A stretch of 64,000 nucleotides of DNA from Diaporthe sp. PMI_573 (lineage: Eukaryota; Ascomycota; Sordariomycetes; Diaporthales; Diaporthaceae). Of this stretch, positions 1 through 12,028 are shown piece after piece; positions within the stretch are counted from its first letter, which is position 1, and every line of letters begins with the position of its first letter. The DNA is taken from positions 62,001 to 126,000 of the forward strand of contig JAJTUP010000010.1 of NCBI GenBank assembly GCA_021399435.1. The letters run 5' to 3'. The notes beneath the pieces were generated by a model. The model worked only from the letters and a program-made list of their open reading frames with translations, searched no databases and was not told the DNA's origin. The translations under genes and the position numbers were made by a program.

Positions 1-663
1 AATAACCACGCCCCCAACGGCCATGGCAATGCGGCGGCCAAAGCGGTCGGAAATAGCAGCAGCGAAAGGAGCAGTAACGATGGAGCCCCTGAGGTACTAG
101 TCAGCATCGCGTTGCAATTCATCTGGCCAGAAAGGCCGGGCAAGGCGGCGGGCTGGGCACATACACGCTGTAGAGCGAGGTGATGACAGCGACCTCGACT
201 CCGTCCAAACCAGTGCCGAAGGTCGACTTGAAATGCTTCATGGCGTAAATGGAGCCCATCAGGGAGCCATCATAACCGTTGGCGCAGGCACAGCAGAATG
301 CGATGAAGACGGCGTAGTATAGCTTGATGGAGTTCTTGCTCCATCTCTCGATCTTGGACTCCTGAACGGCGGCGAAGAACTCGGCCTATCGGGGCAAGGG
401 GGTGTTAGATGATGCGGTCTGATCTAGGTGAAAGAAAACCACAACTTGTCGAGTAACGCTGTTCCGTGACAGAGTGAAGTTGCAGGCCGAGCGCAAGAGA
501 GTTGAGGACTTACATTGTGCACCTCCTTAGCCTTAGCACCGTGAGCCTCGTCCAATGTCTTGCCAGTGCCTTCGGCGACAACAGGGTATTGAATATCGTG
601 TGAGGCCCGGTTGTCGTTGGAGATGTCGTGGTGCACCTCGGTGCCTGCCTTCTCAGTCGACAT
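1..663 (-). CDS. MFS sugar transporter, N-terminal part (3' end lies outside window)
   Basis: Proton-coupled sugar uptake permease of the plasma membrane, judged from family features. Exons read 663-514, 385-165 and 88 to beyond 1. Intron 1 has a GTAAGT donor and TAG acceptor; intron 2 has GTATGT and CAG. Both preserve phase. The 50-residue hydrophilic N-terminus is followed by the first membrane segment (YYAVFIAFCCACANGYDGSL), whose ANGYDGSLMG motif is typical of fungal lactose/hexose permeases. After the second intron comes SDRFGRR, the MFS motif A between TM2 and TM3. Only about 150 residues of the roughly 500 expected are present because the gene runs off the left edge, not because it is broken. 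Substrate cannot be told from this part. The ATG at 663 is the only good start before the first TM. Confidence 0.88.
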
Positions 664-1600
664 GATGAGATGGGGTTCGACTTGTCAGTCGGTCGCACTG
701 ATATAGGCAACGAGACAAGGAAGGGGGAATATGGCTGGATGGCTCGTCGAGAGAGAGTATCGTGGAGCATATTTTCTGGCATGGGAAAGTGGAGGATTAT
801 ATGAGCGACGGGGTATAGTGTAGCAGCAGTTACCCCAATAATCAAATGATACCGTGGGCTTACCCCAGATTTTGGTTCGTCCAGTCTGGTGGAGGGCGGA
901 AAGACGGGCCTGGTTCCCATGCGGTTGGTGGGAAATGAAAACGCGGACGACGGTAGTCATGCAACCTTCGGGGAAGAGAAATACAGGGGTTCGGGTGCAT
1001 ATGCGCAAGCGATTAGGGACATGGGTCTTTGGCTGCAGCAACGGGGACCCCAGGTCGAAGGAAGGCTGGGCAAGACTGGCTGCACTGGCAACGCCCATGG
1101 GCCGACGGGTGACGGGCCTGGGCTGCTCGAGGATGCACATGGTGCTGGGTAGTGGACCGCTGGCGTGATGGCTACTGCATAGTCCCCAGATCCAACAGCT
1201 GATCTTTTCCTCCGGTCAAGCGAAAGGCATGCGTGGGCCGTGATTGACGCCCAAGATCGAGCCCTACACAGAGTGGCGAGGTGTGGATGTGCCGAGGCGG
1301 ATGCAAGCTGGGGAAGGACGAATCTGGCCGTGATGAACACGGTGAGAAGGCGGCTCAAACACGCCAGCATGGATCTAATCTCTCTCCATCTTGTGGCTAG
1401 GTAGGAGAGGCTCCGCGACGGCCACATGTGGATTGGGTGTGGCATTTAGTCTTTTCGTCTTGTCTGCGTGCCTCGTGGTACTGTGGCGTCCGAGTGTGGG
1501 GTGCCCGGGCGAGCTTCTCCATTCCCTGGGTGTGCCCTGGCAGCTCCTGGATATGGCAGGATGGTCCAGGGTATCTAGGTAAGGCAGGGCGTGGCAGGCT

Positions 1601-1640
1601 GCGTGTGTGGTGTGTGTGTGACCGTGTGTGTGACTATGTG
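1601..1640. repeat. TG-rich simple repeat
   Basis: Imperfect run of GTG/TGTG units, interrupted near 1610 and 1620. Non-coding. Confidence 0.8.
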
Positions 1641-2574
1641 CCCCTGGCTAGGCGAGGACTGACCAGGCATTGGCCAGGCAGTCCACGCAGATATGCAGGA
1701 CAGTCCCCCAGTAGATTGACCAGCCCGTTGTGTTGTAACTGGTGAGCTTCCACACGCCGGGATACGGCTGGCGGGCTGACGGGTTGAGTGACTGGCTGTT
1801 CCGGTGGGCGGCCACGCCAGGCCGATGCCATGTGCCAACAGCAGAGCAGTGGATGCCGTTTCCGGCCCCAGAGGCTGGAGTGGGCCAAGGGCTAAGAAGC
1901 TTAGCCTGTCAAGTGCATCGAGGATCTCGAGCTAGCCGGGCCAGAGACGACAAGAAGAAGGCATCGCGAGTGTGACAAGCTGGAGCTGGAGCCGGGGAGT
2001 CGGCCCTGCTTGGGGCGACCTGCCGCGGGGGCCGTGTGGCCATTCGGGACGGTTGGAGGAGCGTAGACGCGCTTGTACTTCTTGGCAGGCCGTCTTCGCC
2101 GTCACGACAGTGCAACAAATGGCCTGCGACAGACGAGGTTACCAGACAGCCGGGACTTGGAGTGTGGCGCTCGTGATGGCGCTCATTTTGGAGACGAGGC
2201 GCCGGGATGTCGGGTACGGTCTGAGCGCTGTTGTGGTGGGCCCCTGTCGGTGAACATTGAAAGGATGAACAATGAGATGACAGATTTGAATTGATGGCCA
2301 ACAGATTGACTGGTTGAGAGTGTTGGGTGGATGATGTTGCCCACGCTCCTTGACAGTTTGTGTCTGCTGCACGGTGGAAAGGTCAGATGTACCCAGGTAC
2401 CTCTTTCCTTCCAAGTCATCACTGCAGGCAGTGGCATTCCAAGCTGGAAGTGGAAGGTACTGCTGCTGCCCTACAGGATACGAAGGTCACACTATCAGTC
2501 TCGATGATGATCTACGGTACAGATCGTGACTGTCCATGATGAGATTGAGTATCCCACCGTAGCAGCGTAGATGC

Positions 2575-2608
2575 ATGCACACACACAACACACACATTCA
2601 CAGACACC
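2575..2608. repeat. CA-rich simple repeat
   Basis: Imperfect (CA)n with ACA interruptions in the intergenic region upstream of the acetyltransferase. It reads as the complement-type counterpart of the TG tract 1 kb away. Confidence 0.75.
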
Positions 2609-4218
2609 CTCAGATAAGCTGCCCGTGGGGAAAAGTGTCTGTAGGCGGGTACAAGAGACGACTCTCGACATTTCCGAGTGCTCAACTCCAACTGACCAAC
2701 CAGATTGGTCGTAGCTGCCCCCTGCCCCGACCCCTGCCCTGGACCCATCGGTTCTTGCCGAAAAGGGCGACACTTGCACTAACGGGACACACCCTCCGGA
2801 GATCCAGGCCCTCACTCCTTCCTCCATGTCCTCTTTCGCAGTACTCGCATACACATTCGTGTCTTGCGTTGTCTCGTGTCGGACCATCCCCCACTCGCCC
2901 ACTCGCTGAAATAGCAAGTGATCACCAGAGGATCCAACATCACCAAGACTGTCATGTCAACCTTGTAGATGGTTGGGTATTAGCTTGCAGACTATCGAGG
3001 TCAAAGTCAAACATCCTGATACGCTTTGAAGACCCCTGTCAGACCCCAGAAGCAAAGAAAAGAAAACCTTGAATCTCCGATATGTGAAGACAATAAGCGC
3101 CAGCCTGCACGAGACACGGTCCCGAGGTCGCCAAGCAACAACACCCGTTCGTAGTCTTTTATCTGTTGCATGCGAGAACATCGCTCCAGGATCTGTCAAT
3201 GATTTTGCAGGCCAGGAATCTGGTCAATGACAACCAAACTATGGCATCAGGTCGGCCGTCTGGAGTTGCATTTGCATGTCTCTATTCATAGACTGACGGA
3301 CTGCCGTGCATGACCCCTAAATCCTGGCTCGCTTCACCATAATTACAGAGCTGAAATCGATAAGGCCAAGTTTAAGCCAGATCTCGGTGTACATCCATCG
3401 TGATCACGACCCACTGCCACATGCTCCTGATGTTCGGTAGCGGTAGCAGCAGGCATGTGCCGAATACCCAGAGAAGCCCTCCCAAATTCCTAGGTGCTCA
3501 AGTATGTACAGTATGTATGCCTCGCTTCCCCCGGCCCGATCGGGCCACTCGACGGCCTCGGCGCTGGCCCCAACAAGTCTCTGATAAGCCATGCTGTGCA
3601 GGACTAGCTCACACAGTCAGATAGCCTAGGTGGGATAGCTGAAAGGTAGACTATGCCTGGGTTGCAACTCGACGACTACAATATTTTGGCCGGTCTCGGG
3701 ATGCTACTCAGCTCGCCCGGGCTGTCCTTGACCTGACTGGCACCGGCTTCGAAATCCGTCCTCCTGACATGCATGCCCCCCTCCGCATTCAGAGGCGCTC
3801 CCCGTGTCTTCTTACTTCGGGCTGATGTTATCACCCCATCCTTGTGTTCGAGGAAATAGATGCGACAACTGCTTCTGCTATTCCTGCTAAGTGCTCCTTC
3901 ACACCACCATGCTCGAGCTGAGTCGGATTAGGCACGCGCGGTCGAGCCTCTCTGCTACTGATGCCCATGTGCCGGCACTACAGGACCGGAGGATCTCACA
4001 CTATTCCCCTTCGGGAACGAGAAGGATCGCGCGTCGCGGGTACACGGCGAGCACTCACCGGGCGTGAATGCAATCAGGCCTTTCCACGTCCGTCCCTTGT
4101 GCCCAACGACGCAGGAAGGAAGCTCGTCATTGTCTCTTTTTGTCTCCCTTACCGATCAGCCGGCATCCACCGGACCAGGTCCATTCGAGGGCCGACGCCT
4201 CCCCCGACTGCACTGATC

Positions 4219-4999
4219 ATGCCCTTCACGGTCGAGAGGGCATCCCTATCAGATGCAAAGGCCATCGCCGATATCTACCAGGACAGACCTGTCACGGCCT
4301 GGAACCGTCTGACACACGGCACCGTCGACCCGTCCGTCTTCAACGCCGGGCTAGAGGACATGTTTGCCGAGAGCCTCCGCGACCCGGCCGAGGTCCTTTT
4401 TGTTGCCCGCGACGAGGACCACCCGGATCGCAGGGTCGTCAGCTACGTCAACCTCGCTGCGAAGCCTGCCCTGGTTCCCATGACAGACGAGGTAAGGACT
4501 GTGAACACGTGGAGATGTCAGGCAGGCACGGGGCAGAGCATATAAGGATCTTTGATGCGAAGGGACTGAAAACTGAGTGATGACTTCCCACGAGCAGGAG
4601 ATCAAGCAGCAACACGAAAAATACCAAGCCCGCCTCATGCCGGGCCTCAACGGCGCCCTCCTCATCGAGATGTGGGAGAACCTGGACCGCATGCGGGAGC
4701 AGGTCCTCGCGGGCAAAGGCCGGTACTGGTTCCTCGACAACGTCGGCACGCTGCATGCATACCAGGGCAGGGGCATCGCGACCATGTTGCTCCGCAAGGT
4801 GCTGGCCGAGTACCCGGACCGCGAGGGCGTGCCTGTCTTCCTGGACACGTCTGGCGATGAGGACGGGAGGGCGTGGCCTCTTTATGAGAGGTTGGGGTTT
4901 GTTAAAGTGGGAGGGTTTACTGTTGATGTAGCTGCTCATGGGGGCGGGGGCATGCATCATCATCTTGGGATGTTGAGGGAGCCGCGAGGTGCGAGGTAG
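4219..4999 (+). CDS. GNAT-family N-acetyltransferase
   Basis: Transfers an acetyl group from acetyl-CoA to an unknown amine. Two exons, 4219-4491 and 4598-4999, joined by a GTAAGG...CAG intron in phase 0, give 224 residues. The N-terminus (MPFTVERASLSDAKAIADIY) is the usual GNAT beta1-alpha1 start. The acetyl-CoA loop is YQGRGIATMLL, the Q/R-x-x-G-x-G/A motif A. It is followed by a helix, a DTSGDEDG strand and WPLYERLGF, the GNAT motif B (ALYERLGF type). The length matches stand-alone fungal GNATs. A same-frame extension to an ATG at 3961 adds low-quality residues, so I take the ATG at 4219. The substrate cannot be inferred. It ends about 130 bp from the 3' end of the opposite-strand DUF7730-type gene. 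Confidence 0.85.
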
Positions 5000-5125
5000 T
5001 TCCGGGGGAGACATAGTTTTGATACATTGACCTTCATCTTACAGCTGATAGACCACATGATAGATGATGATACCAGCATATCCATCCAGCCCACCAAGAA
5101 TTTCCATCTACACCCAGCCCATACA

Positions 5126-6374
5126 TCAGCGCAACCTCCCTCCCGTCTCAGTATAAACCAACCCACCCCCCTTCTCCTCAACAGTCCCATACCCCTCAGC
5201 CGCCCACCCCCTCAGCACATCAAGAAACACCTCCTCCCGCGTGGTCGGCGCAGCCGCAGCGCTAAGGTGAACAGTAAGCCGCCGCAGCTCAGGCAGGCCC
5301 CCCTCCCGGACGCACGCCATCAGCGGCGTCCACACCCCCCACGACACGGGGACGCTGAGCTGGCTGTCGGGGAGACGCGGGTGCTTTGGCTCGATGCGCT
5401 GCAGGAACAGGTGGTCCTTGAAGTGGGTGAAGGCCAGCTGGAGGCTGCGGACTCTTTTGGCGTGGGGGTGCTGCGGGTGCTGCGGGTGCTGCACGAAGAA
5501 GCGGTAGGCGTCTTCTGAGGCTGTGAAGATTAGGGTTGTCGACTCTAGGAATGATTCTATTGCTTCGGCGTATCTGGGGTTGAGGTTAGCAGGAGATAAT
5601 AGCAAACACGGCTACTAGATGGTGACTGAGAAGTGTGTGAGATGGGAATTCCGGGACTTACACCCTCCGGCTGGTCAGAAACACGGGCAGGTAGCCGCTC
5701 GACCCCAGGCCCCTCTCATCCGCACACGTCCCATCCGCCCTCGCCCTCCACGAGAGCATCGCCTCAGCCTGACACTTCCAGTGCGGCGAGCCCCATCTCA
5801 TGCGCAAGCCCCAGGCATGCCAGAACCACCGCGGGGGCTGGTTCCTCCCCCGCCAGCCGGGCCACGGGTCCGTCCTCATGGGGTCGTCCTCCTCTGCCTC
5901 CCTCGTCTCCTCCACGGACAGCGAGCATGATGATGACGGCAAGGAAGTGGTGGTGCAGCACGGGGTGTGCGTCAGGCGGGCCCCGTCGCAGGCTGCGTGG
6001 ATGTGCAGGGCCAGGGTGGGGTTGGATAGCCGCCAGACGTGGGTGTAGACCATCCTGCGGACCTCCGGCGGCAGGCGGTTGAAGAAGGCGGATTGGGACT
6101 GGGGGTCGGGCTCTTGAATTTGGACTGCTTGAGATGCTGGTTCCGCGGCTGACGAAGATGACGGTGCGTCTTGAGGGTCTGATGCTGGTGCTGGCGAGTG
6201 ACTTGGGGTGAATGGATGTGCAGTTCTTGGTTCATCGTCACTGTCGTCACCGCCGTCCTCGTCGTGGTCAACATCGTCGTGAGTATCAGAGCCCATGCAT
6301 GATGCCTTGCGTAGGCGGGCTCGGACGTGGTGCAGCCGCTCGAAGCTCCGAGGGTGGTTGGCTATCCTCGCCAT
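5126..6374 (-). CDS. DUF7730-type (F-box-like fold) hypothetical protein 1
   Basis: Fungal-specific family of unknown function related to F-box/2EXR proteins. Exons 6374-5662 and 5573-5126, intron GTAAGT...CAG, give 386 residues. Residues 1-90 are low complexity with an acidic Asp/Glu run and Ser/Pro/Gln stretches. The family motif is FFNRLPPEVRRMVYTHVW followed by a 'LALHIHAA' strand. A Trp-rich stretch (GWRGRNQPPRWFWHAW) follows, and the C-terminal half is amphipathic. A small HPQ/HPQ/HPH repeat sits shortly after the splice. An alternative start is the internal ATG at 6296. It is a paralogue-type neighbour of the gene at 7135-8354, on the same strand, 760 bp away. Confidence 0.75.
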
Positions 6375-7134
6375 GGCTGGCTCTGGCGGTGCAGGTGAAT
6401 ACGCAGTGTGCTTCTTCCTGGCGAATGGATGGAGGAGTGAGTTGTGCTAGAGGAATACTAGGCATGAGGTTGAATGGACCTTGGTTGATGCCCAGGTGAG
6501 TTTGATGAGGTGAAACGTCAAATGCATGCACTGCCGTGCCGGGCCGGCCCAGATGGTTTAAATGGGCAGGCGCATCCCAGGCCCCAATTTAGGTGCCTGT
6601 TTCTCCCCTGAAACACGGCGACACCAGCTGACTGCAGAAGGGAGGGTTGTGCTCAAGAGGTTGTGGGGAGGGGGTGGCAAATGACGGAACCCTGACTCTA
6701 GGTCTGCAAGTGCGCCTTGTGACCTGAGTTGCGATGCCCCCTTTCTTCATTTCCCAATACTGTATAATATAGATGACGGAACTGGGGGTCTTATTACGAA
6801 ATCAGCAGCTGTGGTAGTTGAGCAAAAGCCAGGCTCAGGTCCCCATTCTCCACGATACTGTGGCCTCTTGATCTGGGAGATGAGCGCTTGGATGGCCACT
6901 TTATATATCAAACGCGTTACTTAGAGTGAAAGGATCACTTAGAAACACTCGCTTCGAACCATGAGCATCGATTATCAGTATGAGAGGAGAATATCGATAG
7001 TTGCCTCTCATCCAGGCCTGGCCCACCGCGCAACGACATCTCGCTCCAAACGAGAACGCGCTGTGCTCAAGTATCCGCTACGCGGCCGCAGCATTTGCAT
7101 GTGAACCACCAAGGCAGTACTCGCCACCCAAACC
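6375..7134. other. Intergenic, nothing recognised
   Basis: About 760 bp between two same-strand DUF7730-type genes. It must contain the promoter of the first (which reads leftwards) and the terminator of the second. No motif of note. Confidence 0.6.
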
Positions 7135-8354
7135 CTAGACATGCAAGTCCCGCCGTGGGCTGTAGAAATGCGGGCCTTCTTCACATTCATGCCATCCGGG
7201 GGGCACGACCTTGACGGTGAACGGCGCATCCCGGAGCCAGGAGGGCGCCTCGCCGTAGCCGACCTCGCTACCGTCCTCGCACTGGGTCGGCAGGAAGACC
7301 TCGAACCTGCGCAGGCTGTCCGAGTCGCGCGCCAGTGCGTACAGGGGCTCGAGGTCGTGTTTCTGCGGGATGGGCTCGCCGCCGCGCCGGGGGTGCAAGG
7401 CTAGGCGGAGCTCTGTGAGTCACGGAGGCGTAGTGGTCAGTTACTTCTCGTGTTGTTCTAGGCACTTGACGCGCAGACTCACCACGGAGTTTGGGGAATG
7501 ACGCCCTGATCTTGTCATGCACCTCCTGGGCTGGTGGACGGCTGTCTATTGGCGCCGATCTTAGGGGCAACGAGCCCATGTTGCCGGTCATGACCTGCAG
7601 AGGTCGCGTCAGCGTTTGAGACTCTTACACATCTTGAATAAACTGCGACGGTGGCCGGATCCGTGCATAGCCCCGGAAGTTCAACCAAATGACCTACATC
7701 AACAAACTGAACCCGAGAAACTAGCGCCCGCGGCACCTCGCTCAGGAACACATCCATAGCAAGCATGGTAGTGAATGAGAAGCGCATCTTCGAGAATAGC
7801 GACTCGCTCGCCTCCTGGTACACCCGCTTGCACACCAGAAAGGTGGTGAGGATCGCGCTGCCCCTCAGGTCCGGCCAGCCCCTGCTTCCCCGGTAGCTGG
7901 CGGTGTACATCCTCGTGAACGAGTGGCCCCATTTCCAGGAGTTGTTGCGGAAGCACGCAAAGTGGGCGCACCAGGGGGTGTTGTTGCGCGGCTCGGTGTC
8001 GTCGGCCACGCTGGGGTCGTCGCTGACTAGGTCCTGGAGCGCGCCGTCGATGTCGCCTGGGTCGTCGTGTGGCTGCCGCTGCTCGGCTTCATCATTGTCG
8101 TCGTCGGCGCCGGCAGCGTCGTCGGTGTGGGGAGGGGGGTGGCCGGGCTCCTGGTTGAGCTCTTGAGGGCTGAGAATACATGGGAAACGCAGGAGATATG
8201 AGTCCTTGGTTATTGAGAGGATATGCTGCGTGAGGCCACAGTCCAGCCAGAGCTGCTGGTATACATGGCGCCGGATGTCGAGGGGCAATGTCGCAAAAAG
8301 CGGCGACTGATCCTGGGGAATGAAAGGCTTTGGCATGGTGTGCTGGGGAGACAA
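7135..8354 (-). CDS. DUF7730-type hypothetical protein 2
   Basis: Same fungal family as the gene at 5126-6374. Three exons, 8354-7698, 7594-7483 and 7412-7135, with GTAGGT...CAG and GTGAGT...CAG introns, give 348 residues. The N-terminal signature is LFATLPLDIRRHVYQQLW, the family's 'LP.ElR..IY' motif. An acidic Asp/Glu insert follows at about residues 75-115. Then comes AILTTFLVCKRVYQEASE, the family's 'L..tCr.iY.EA' helix, and SKMRFSFTTM. The last exon is a beta-rich tail with ...RRFEVFLP. Function unknown; a ubiquitin-ligase adaptor role is only a guess from F-box resemblance. Two ATGs (8354 and codon 7) could start it. Confidence 0.78.
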
Positions 8355-9017
8355 GTAAGATGGCGAGACGATGTGTATTTGGATCCGAAGAATTGTTGGG
8401 AGAATATCTATTTATGCATTGATCACCGGTGGGAATGGCGTGAAGAAGTGACTCCAATATATCTTGGAAGTCATCGGTGGTAGTGACAAGCCGTGCGATG
8501 AGACACATACATAGGACAGACCGGATGCTAGACGGCGCATTCACTGGCGGGGTTAGGGGTTGTAGTAAGATCACCACGGCAAGAACCCGCTCCTACCCAA
8601 ACTCCCATCTAGATGGAATAACCTCCTACAGCAGAAGAAAGTGCGTTCTATATGAGGGTATCCATAGGAATTTATCCATTAGAAAGCTGTCTCATAAGAA
8701 GTAATCCCATAGGAAGGCACCCCATAGATATATATTACGTAGGATGGTATCTTATAGGTCAGTAGTATCCCACAGGAGGGTAATTCCGCAGAAGGTTATC
8801 TTATAGTGGAGATGCCCTCTTGTGGTATTGACCGGCTGAAAGGTAAGTTAGCCACAGGGGCTCCGCAATGACGTCTTCGAAATTTTCACAAATATGTGCT
8901 CGTTTTGACTGCTCATCCACCCCGCAAATTGTTCCTCATTCTCCCCCAGCTTTGTCTTCTTGACTCCTTCCTGTGATGATTGAATAACAAGATCATCATA
9001 CCCCCGTAACACACAAA
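8355..9017. other. Intergenic with decayed minisatellite
   Basis: About 660 bp between the divergent DUF7730-type gene and the HET-domain gene. Its main content is the CCATAGGA-core repeat array listed separately. The last 150 bp before 9018 act as leader for the HET gene. Confidence 0.65.
8655..8815 (+). repeat. Degenerate minisatellite, CCATAGGA core, copy A
   Basis: About ten diverged units of 15-18 bp. The approximate consensus is GTNATCCCATAGGAAG. Cores seen in order include CCATAGGA, CCATTAGA, TCATAAGA, CCATAGGA, CCATAGAT, CGTAGGAT, TTATAGGT, CCACAGGA, CCGCAGAA and TTATAGTG. A second array with the same core lies at 18785-18910. No coding potential. Confidence 0.7.
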
Positions 9018-11247
9018 ATGAGCGCAGACGGGGCAGTTGCAACGCCAAATGCATCCAAGACAGGTGCATTCCATCGAAGCTGCTCCACTGTCTGTAGCCT
9101 CTGCGAGGGATTTGGCGAGGAGAATCATCCTCGTTCAAAAATAGTTGATGGATATTCTAATCCTCGTTACATTTACCTCCATTACCCAAACCCTGGATTG
9201 TTACGAAGCTCGTACAAGCGGTATGGGTGCCAAACATGTCGTCTGATCCTGTCTTGTATCCAGCAAGGGGCGACGGGAAGTCTGGGCCCCCATGGCGAGC
9301 AGGCACAGGGCGACAAGGACAAACTTGCAACTTTCGACATCGCTCAGGACACCTATGAGGTAGCACGCCTAGTGAAATCCGCAGATTTTGAAATTAATGG
9401 TGAAGACTTACAGATCAAAGGATGTGGCTCCGGCAGAGTTGCGTTGCACACTCGCAGCTGGCGTGAGAGGGGTCCACGAGTCTTCACTGGCCATTGGTTG
9501 AAAGAAAAAACCCTAAGTGTGAATATTCATGTATTCAACACAGCTGCTGTGGCGCCACCATTGCCAGAGTGCATGAAACTGTACTCTTCGCCTGGTTAGT
9601 AACCTGTCTTGTTCCACATCTGTATCAAAATGACTAAATGCTGTCTATCTAGTTGATCCAATTGATGAGCATCATGTATACCGGCCAGCAACAGATCTCC
9701 TCTGTGACGCCCACGTCAGCCTGGTGCACCGCTGGATGAGGACTTGTGATTCCGAGCATGAGACATGTAGAGAGCATGGCGAGTTTGCACAGAAATTACC
9801 GACCCGTCTGCTAAAGATCGAAGGGGAAAACGGTGAAGTATCACGAGTGAAACTCGTCGACACGAAGGATATTGAAGGGATTTATGCATGTCTGTCCTAT
9901 TGCTGGGGTTCAAATCGCCAACTATCAATGACCACGATGGCAAATCGAGATGGATACCGCCACGCGATACCCTGGCAAGAGCTGCCTTCGACAATCAGCG
10001 ATGCCATCAAGCTTTGTTACAGATTGGGGTTTGGATATCTTTGGGTGGACTCCCTGTGCATCGTTCAGGATGATGCCAAGGATTGGCTGCGAGAGGCATC
10101 TAGTATGGCAGGAGTATACAGCAAATCGGCGCTAACTCTCGCCGTCCACCTCTGTTGTGACGCCTCAGAAAGCTTCCTACAGAAGCGTCTCTTGGATCCC
10201 AACCAGTGGTCAGACGGATCTCACGGATCCGCAAGAATTCCTTTCACGGACCGCTTCACGGGCGACAAAAACCAAATGTATCTCTGGAGAGATCGATTCT
10301 TCAAGGGCTCCCGCTTCGTGGTGGCCAGTTCAGGATTTTGGGCGCTACGGGCCTTCAGGGAACTGGTTTAGTCGGGCGTGGACCTTTCAAGAGTGGTTCT
10401 TGTCCCCACGAGTTTTGCACATTCACGCCACGACTGTCTGGGACTGTCACACAGGCCATGGAAATGAACTCGAGAAACGATTCTTTCGAGAGTCAACTAT
10501 TTCGAGGAAGAATGCTTTCGATTGGTACTTTATAGTGCGGAATTTCACTTCGCGCAACATCACCAAGGAGGAAGACAGGCTGCCAGCCTTGGCAGGCCTC
10601 GCGGAGCATGTCCAAAGACAGACAGGAAATGTCTATCTTGCTGGCCTGTGGCTGGGAGATCTCCCAAAAGGTCTTATTTGGTCCAGACTCTCCTCGGAAC
10701 CTATGAAAAAAAACCGCTTACCTATCGCGCACCGACGTGGAGTTGGGCTGCTTTGGAAGGAGCGGTCAATTACCCAGATGACATCCGTGACGAGTTGCCA
10801 GTGAGCAAGGTTTTGGGGCAACACTGTCAATATGATCCACCGGGAAAATTCGCCATGGTCACAGACGGATGGCTCGATATAGAAGGCCCCGTGAGCGTGG
10901 TGAGCGAGTGGGCAATGAACGGGGAGGATTGTTGGCTGTCAGAGATTCGCCTGTTCACCCATAACCAGCCCGAAGACGTTCAAACCCCAGAATACTGGAT
11001 CGCAACATTGGATAAGGGTCAAAATCTTAAAGAAGACATACGACGTTGCGAGATCCATTTGTTGGATCTACTGGTTTTGGCTGGTTGTGTCCCGAATGCC
11101 TTGCGGAGGTATGCGCTTGTGTTGCAGGTTACACGGCCGCCTGGAACAGCACGGGATTGTTTCCGAAGGCTGGGTATAGCGCATATTGACATTTCACATT
11201 CGTTCAGGCCGGAACTTTGGGCCAGAAGACCGATCCGGCTAGTCTGA
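9018..11247 (+). pseudogene. HET-domain (heterokaryon incompatibility) gene with two frame disruptions
   Basis: HET-domain proteins act in fungal allorecognition and programmed cell death. Exon 1 is 9018-9594; a GTTAGT...TAG intron leads to exon 2 from 9653. The HET core is clear: a Cys-rich start (CSLCEGF, YGCQTCRLIL), then IYACLSYCWGS, ISDAIKLCYRLGFGYLWVDS, LCIVQDD and WLREASSMAGVYSKS. The frame then ends at a TAG (10369-10371). The expected continuation, NWFSRAWTFQEWFLSPRVLHI, is in the +1 frame. The third segment, LTYRAPTWSWAALEG to the end at 11247, is back in the first frame. The return falls at or near an eight-A run (10706-10713). No GT-AG pair with the right phase bridges the first break. 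Either two real indels or two sequence errors; if repaired it would be roughly 720 residues. Confidence 0.75.
10706..10713 (+). repeat. A8 homopolymer at the second HET frame change
   Basis: Eight A residues at the point where the HET reading frame returns to its original phase. This is a likely slippage or sequencing-indel site. Confidence 0.7.
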
Positions 11248-12028
11248 ACTCGGCCAGTGGTTGTGTTTTTGAGATGCCTCGTGAGGAGGTAAACGGGAGG
11301 CGAAGTCCGTCACTTTTTATCCACATCTGAGAGGTGATTATTCCCCCTAACTTGAGATAGATCATATTATCTTGTTCAATCTGTCGTCTTCGATATATCT
11401 ATACTTTGACTCTCTTGTTCTTGTTGCCTGTTTCTTAGTGGGGAGTGTGGAGTGGGGAGTAGGGAGTAGGGAGATCCGTCTAAACTCTTTAACACTCAGA
11501 GCGGTTTACTAGGTAGCTATTCGTATTAGTAACCTGCTCACTTTTCACATCATTCTGATCTTGGCGCTAAATGCCAGCAATGCATTTATATGCTGCGGTT
11601 AGTAAAGAAAACAAGAACCATGCCGCAGCAAGGCAGGAGCGCCGCAGAAGCTAGAATAAGGAGTCCCGAGGTCACATCGCAGGCAGACACACGCCAGTGG
11701 GCAGCGCAAGTTGGTAATGGTGATAAATAATCAAATGGGTATTGATATCTCATGGTACTTAATAGCTAAGAAATCATTTCCACCGTAACATTCCTACCTC
11801 GTCCCTATTTCGACAGTGACTGATGACAGGGGAGGCTCTTTCTTGCCTTCCCCTTCCCTTCCCCCGAACCAATATGAAAGCGATGAAGTGACGATCCCCA
11901 TCGCATGATTCAATGTCTAGTAATAACTCCAACTTGCCCTTGTGTTGGTTAAATACCTATGCACACACACACACACACAACTCTCATATGGTCGATGCAC
12001 CCACAGAAGACACGCACGCATGCACATC
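11248..12028. other. Intergenic, 3' regions of convergent genes
   Basis: About 780 bp between the convergent HET gene and histidine kinase. It holds GGGGAGTGTGGAGTGGGGAG-type purine repeats near 11440-11473 and a CA microsatellite. No gene seen. Confidence 0.6.
11962..11979. repeat. (CA)9 microsatellite
   Basis: Nine perfect CA units about 50 bp downstream of the histidine kinase stop codon, in its probable 3' UTR. Confidence 0.9.

Larger units (their letters stand above)
664..4218. other. Long intergenic region, no gene recognised
   Basis: About 3.5 kb between the divergent sugar transporter and acetyltransferase. Several open frames of 60-165 codons exist on both strands, but none shows a known motif, a signal peptide or splice sites that extend it. 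Their composition is skewed to Cys, Trp, Arg and Ser, as in random GC-rich frames. A TG-rich tract lies at 1601-1640 and a CA-rich tract at 2575-2608. It presumably holds both promoters and long 5' leaders. A frame in phase with the acetyltransferase extends up to 3961 but looks like untranslated leader. Confidence 0.6.
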
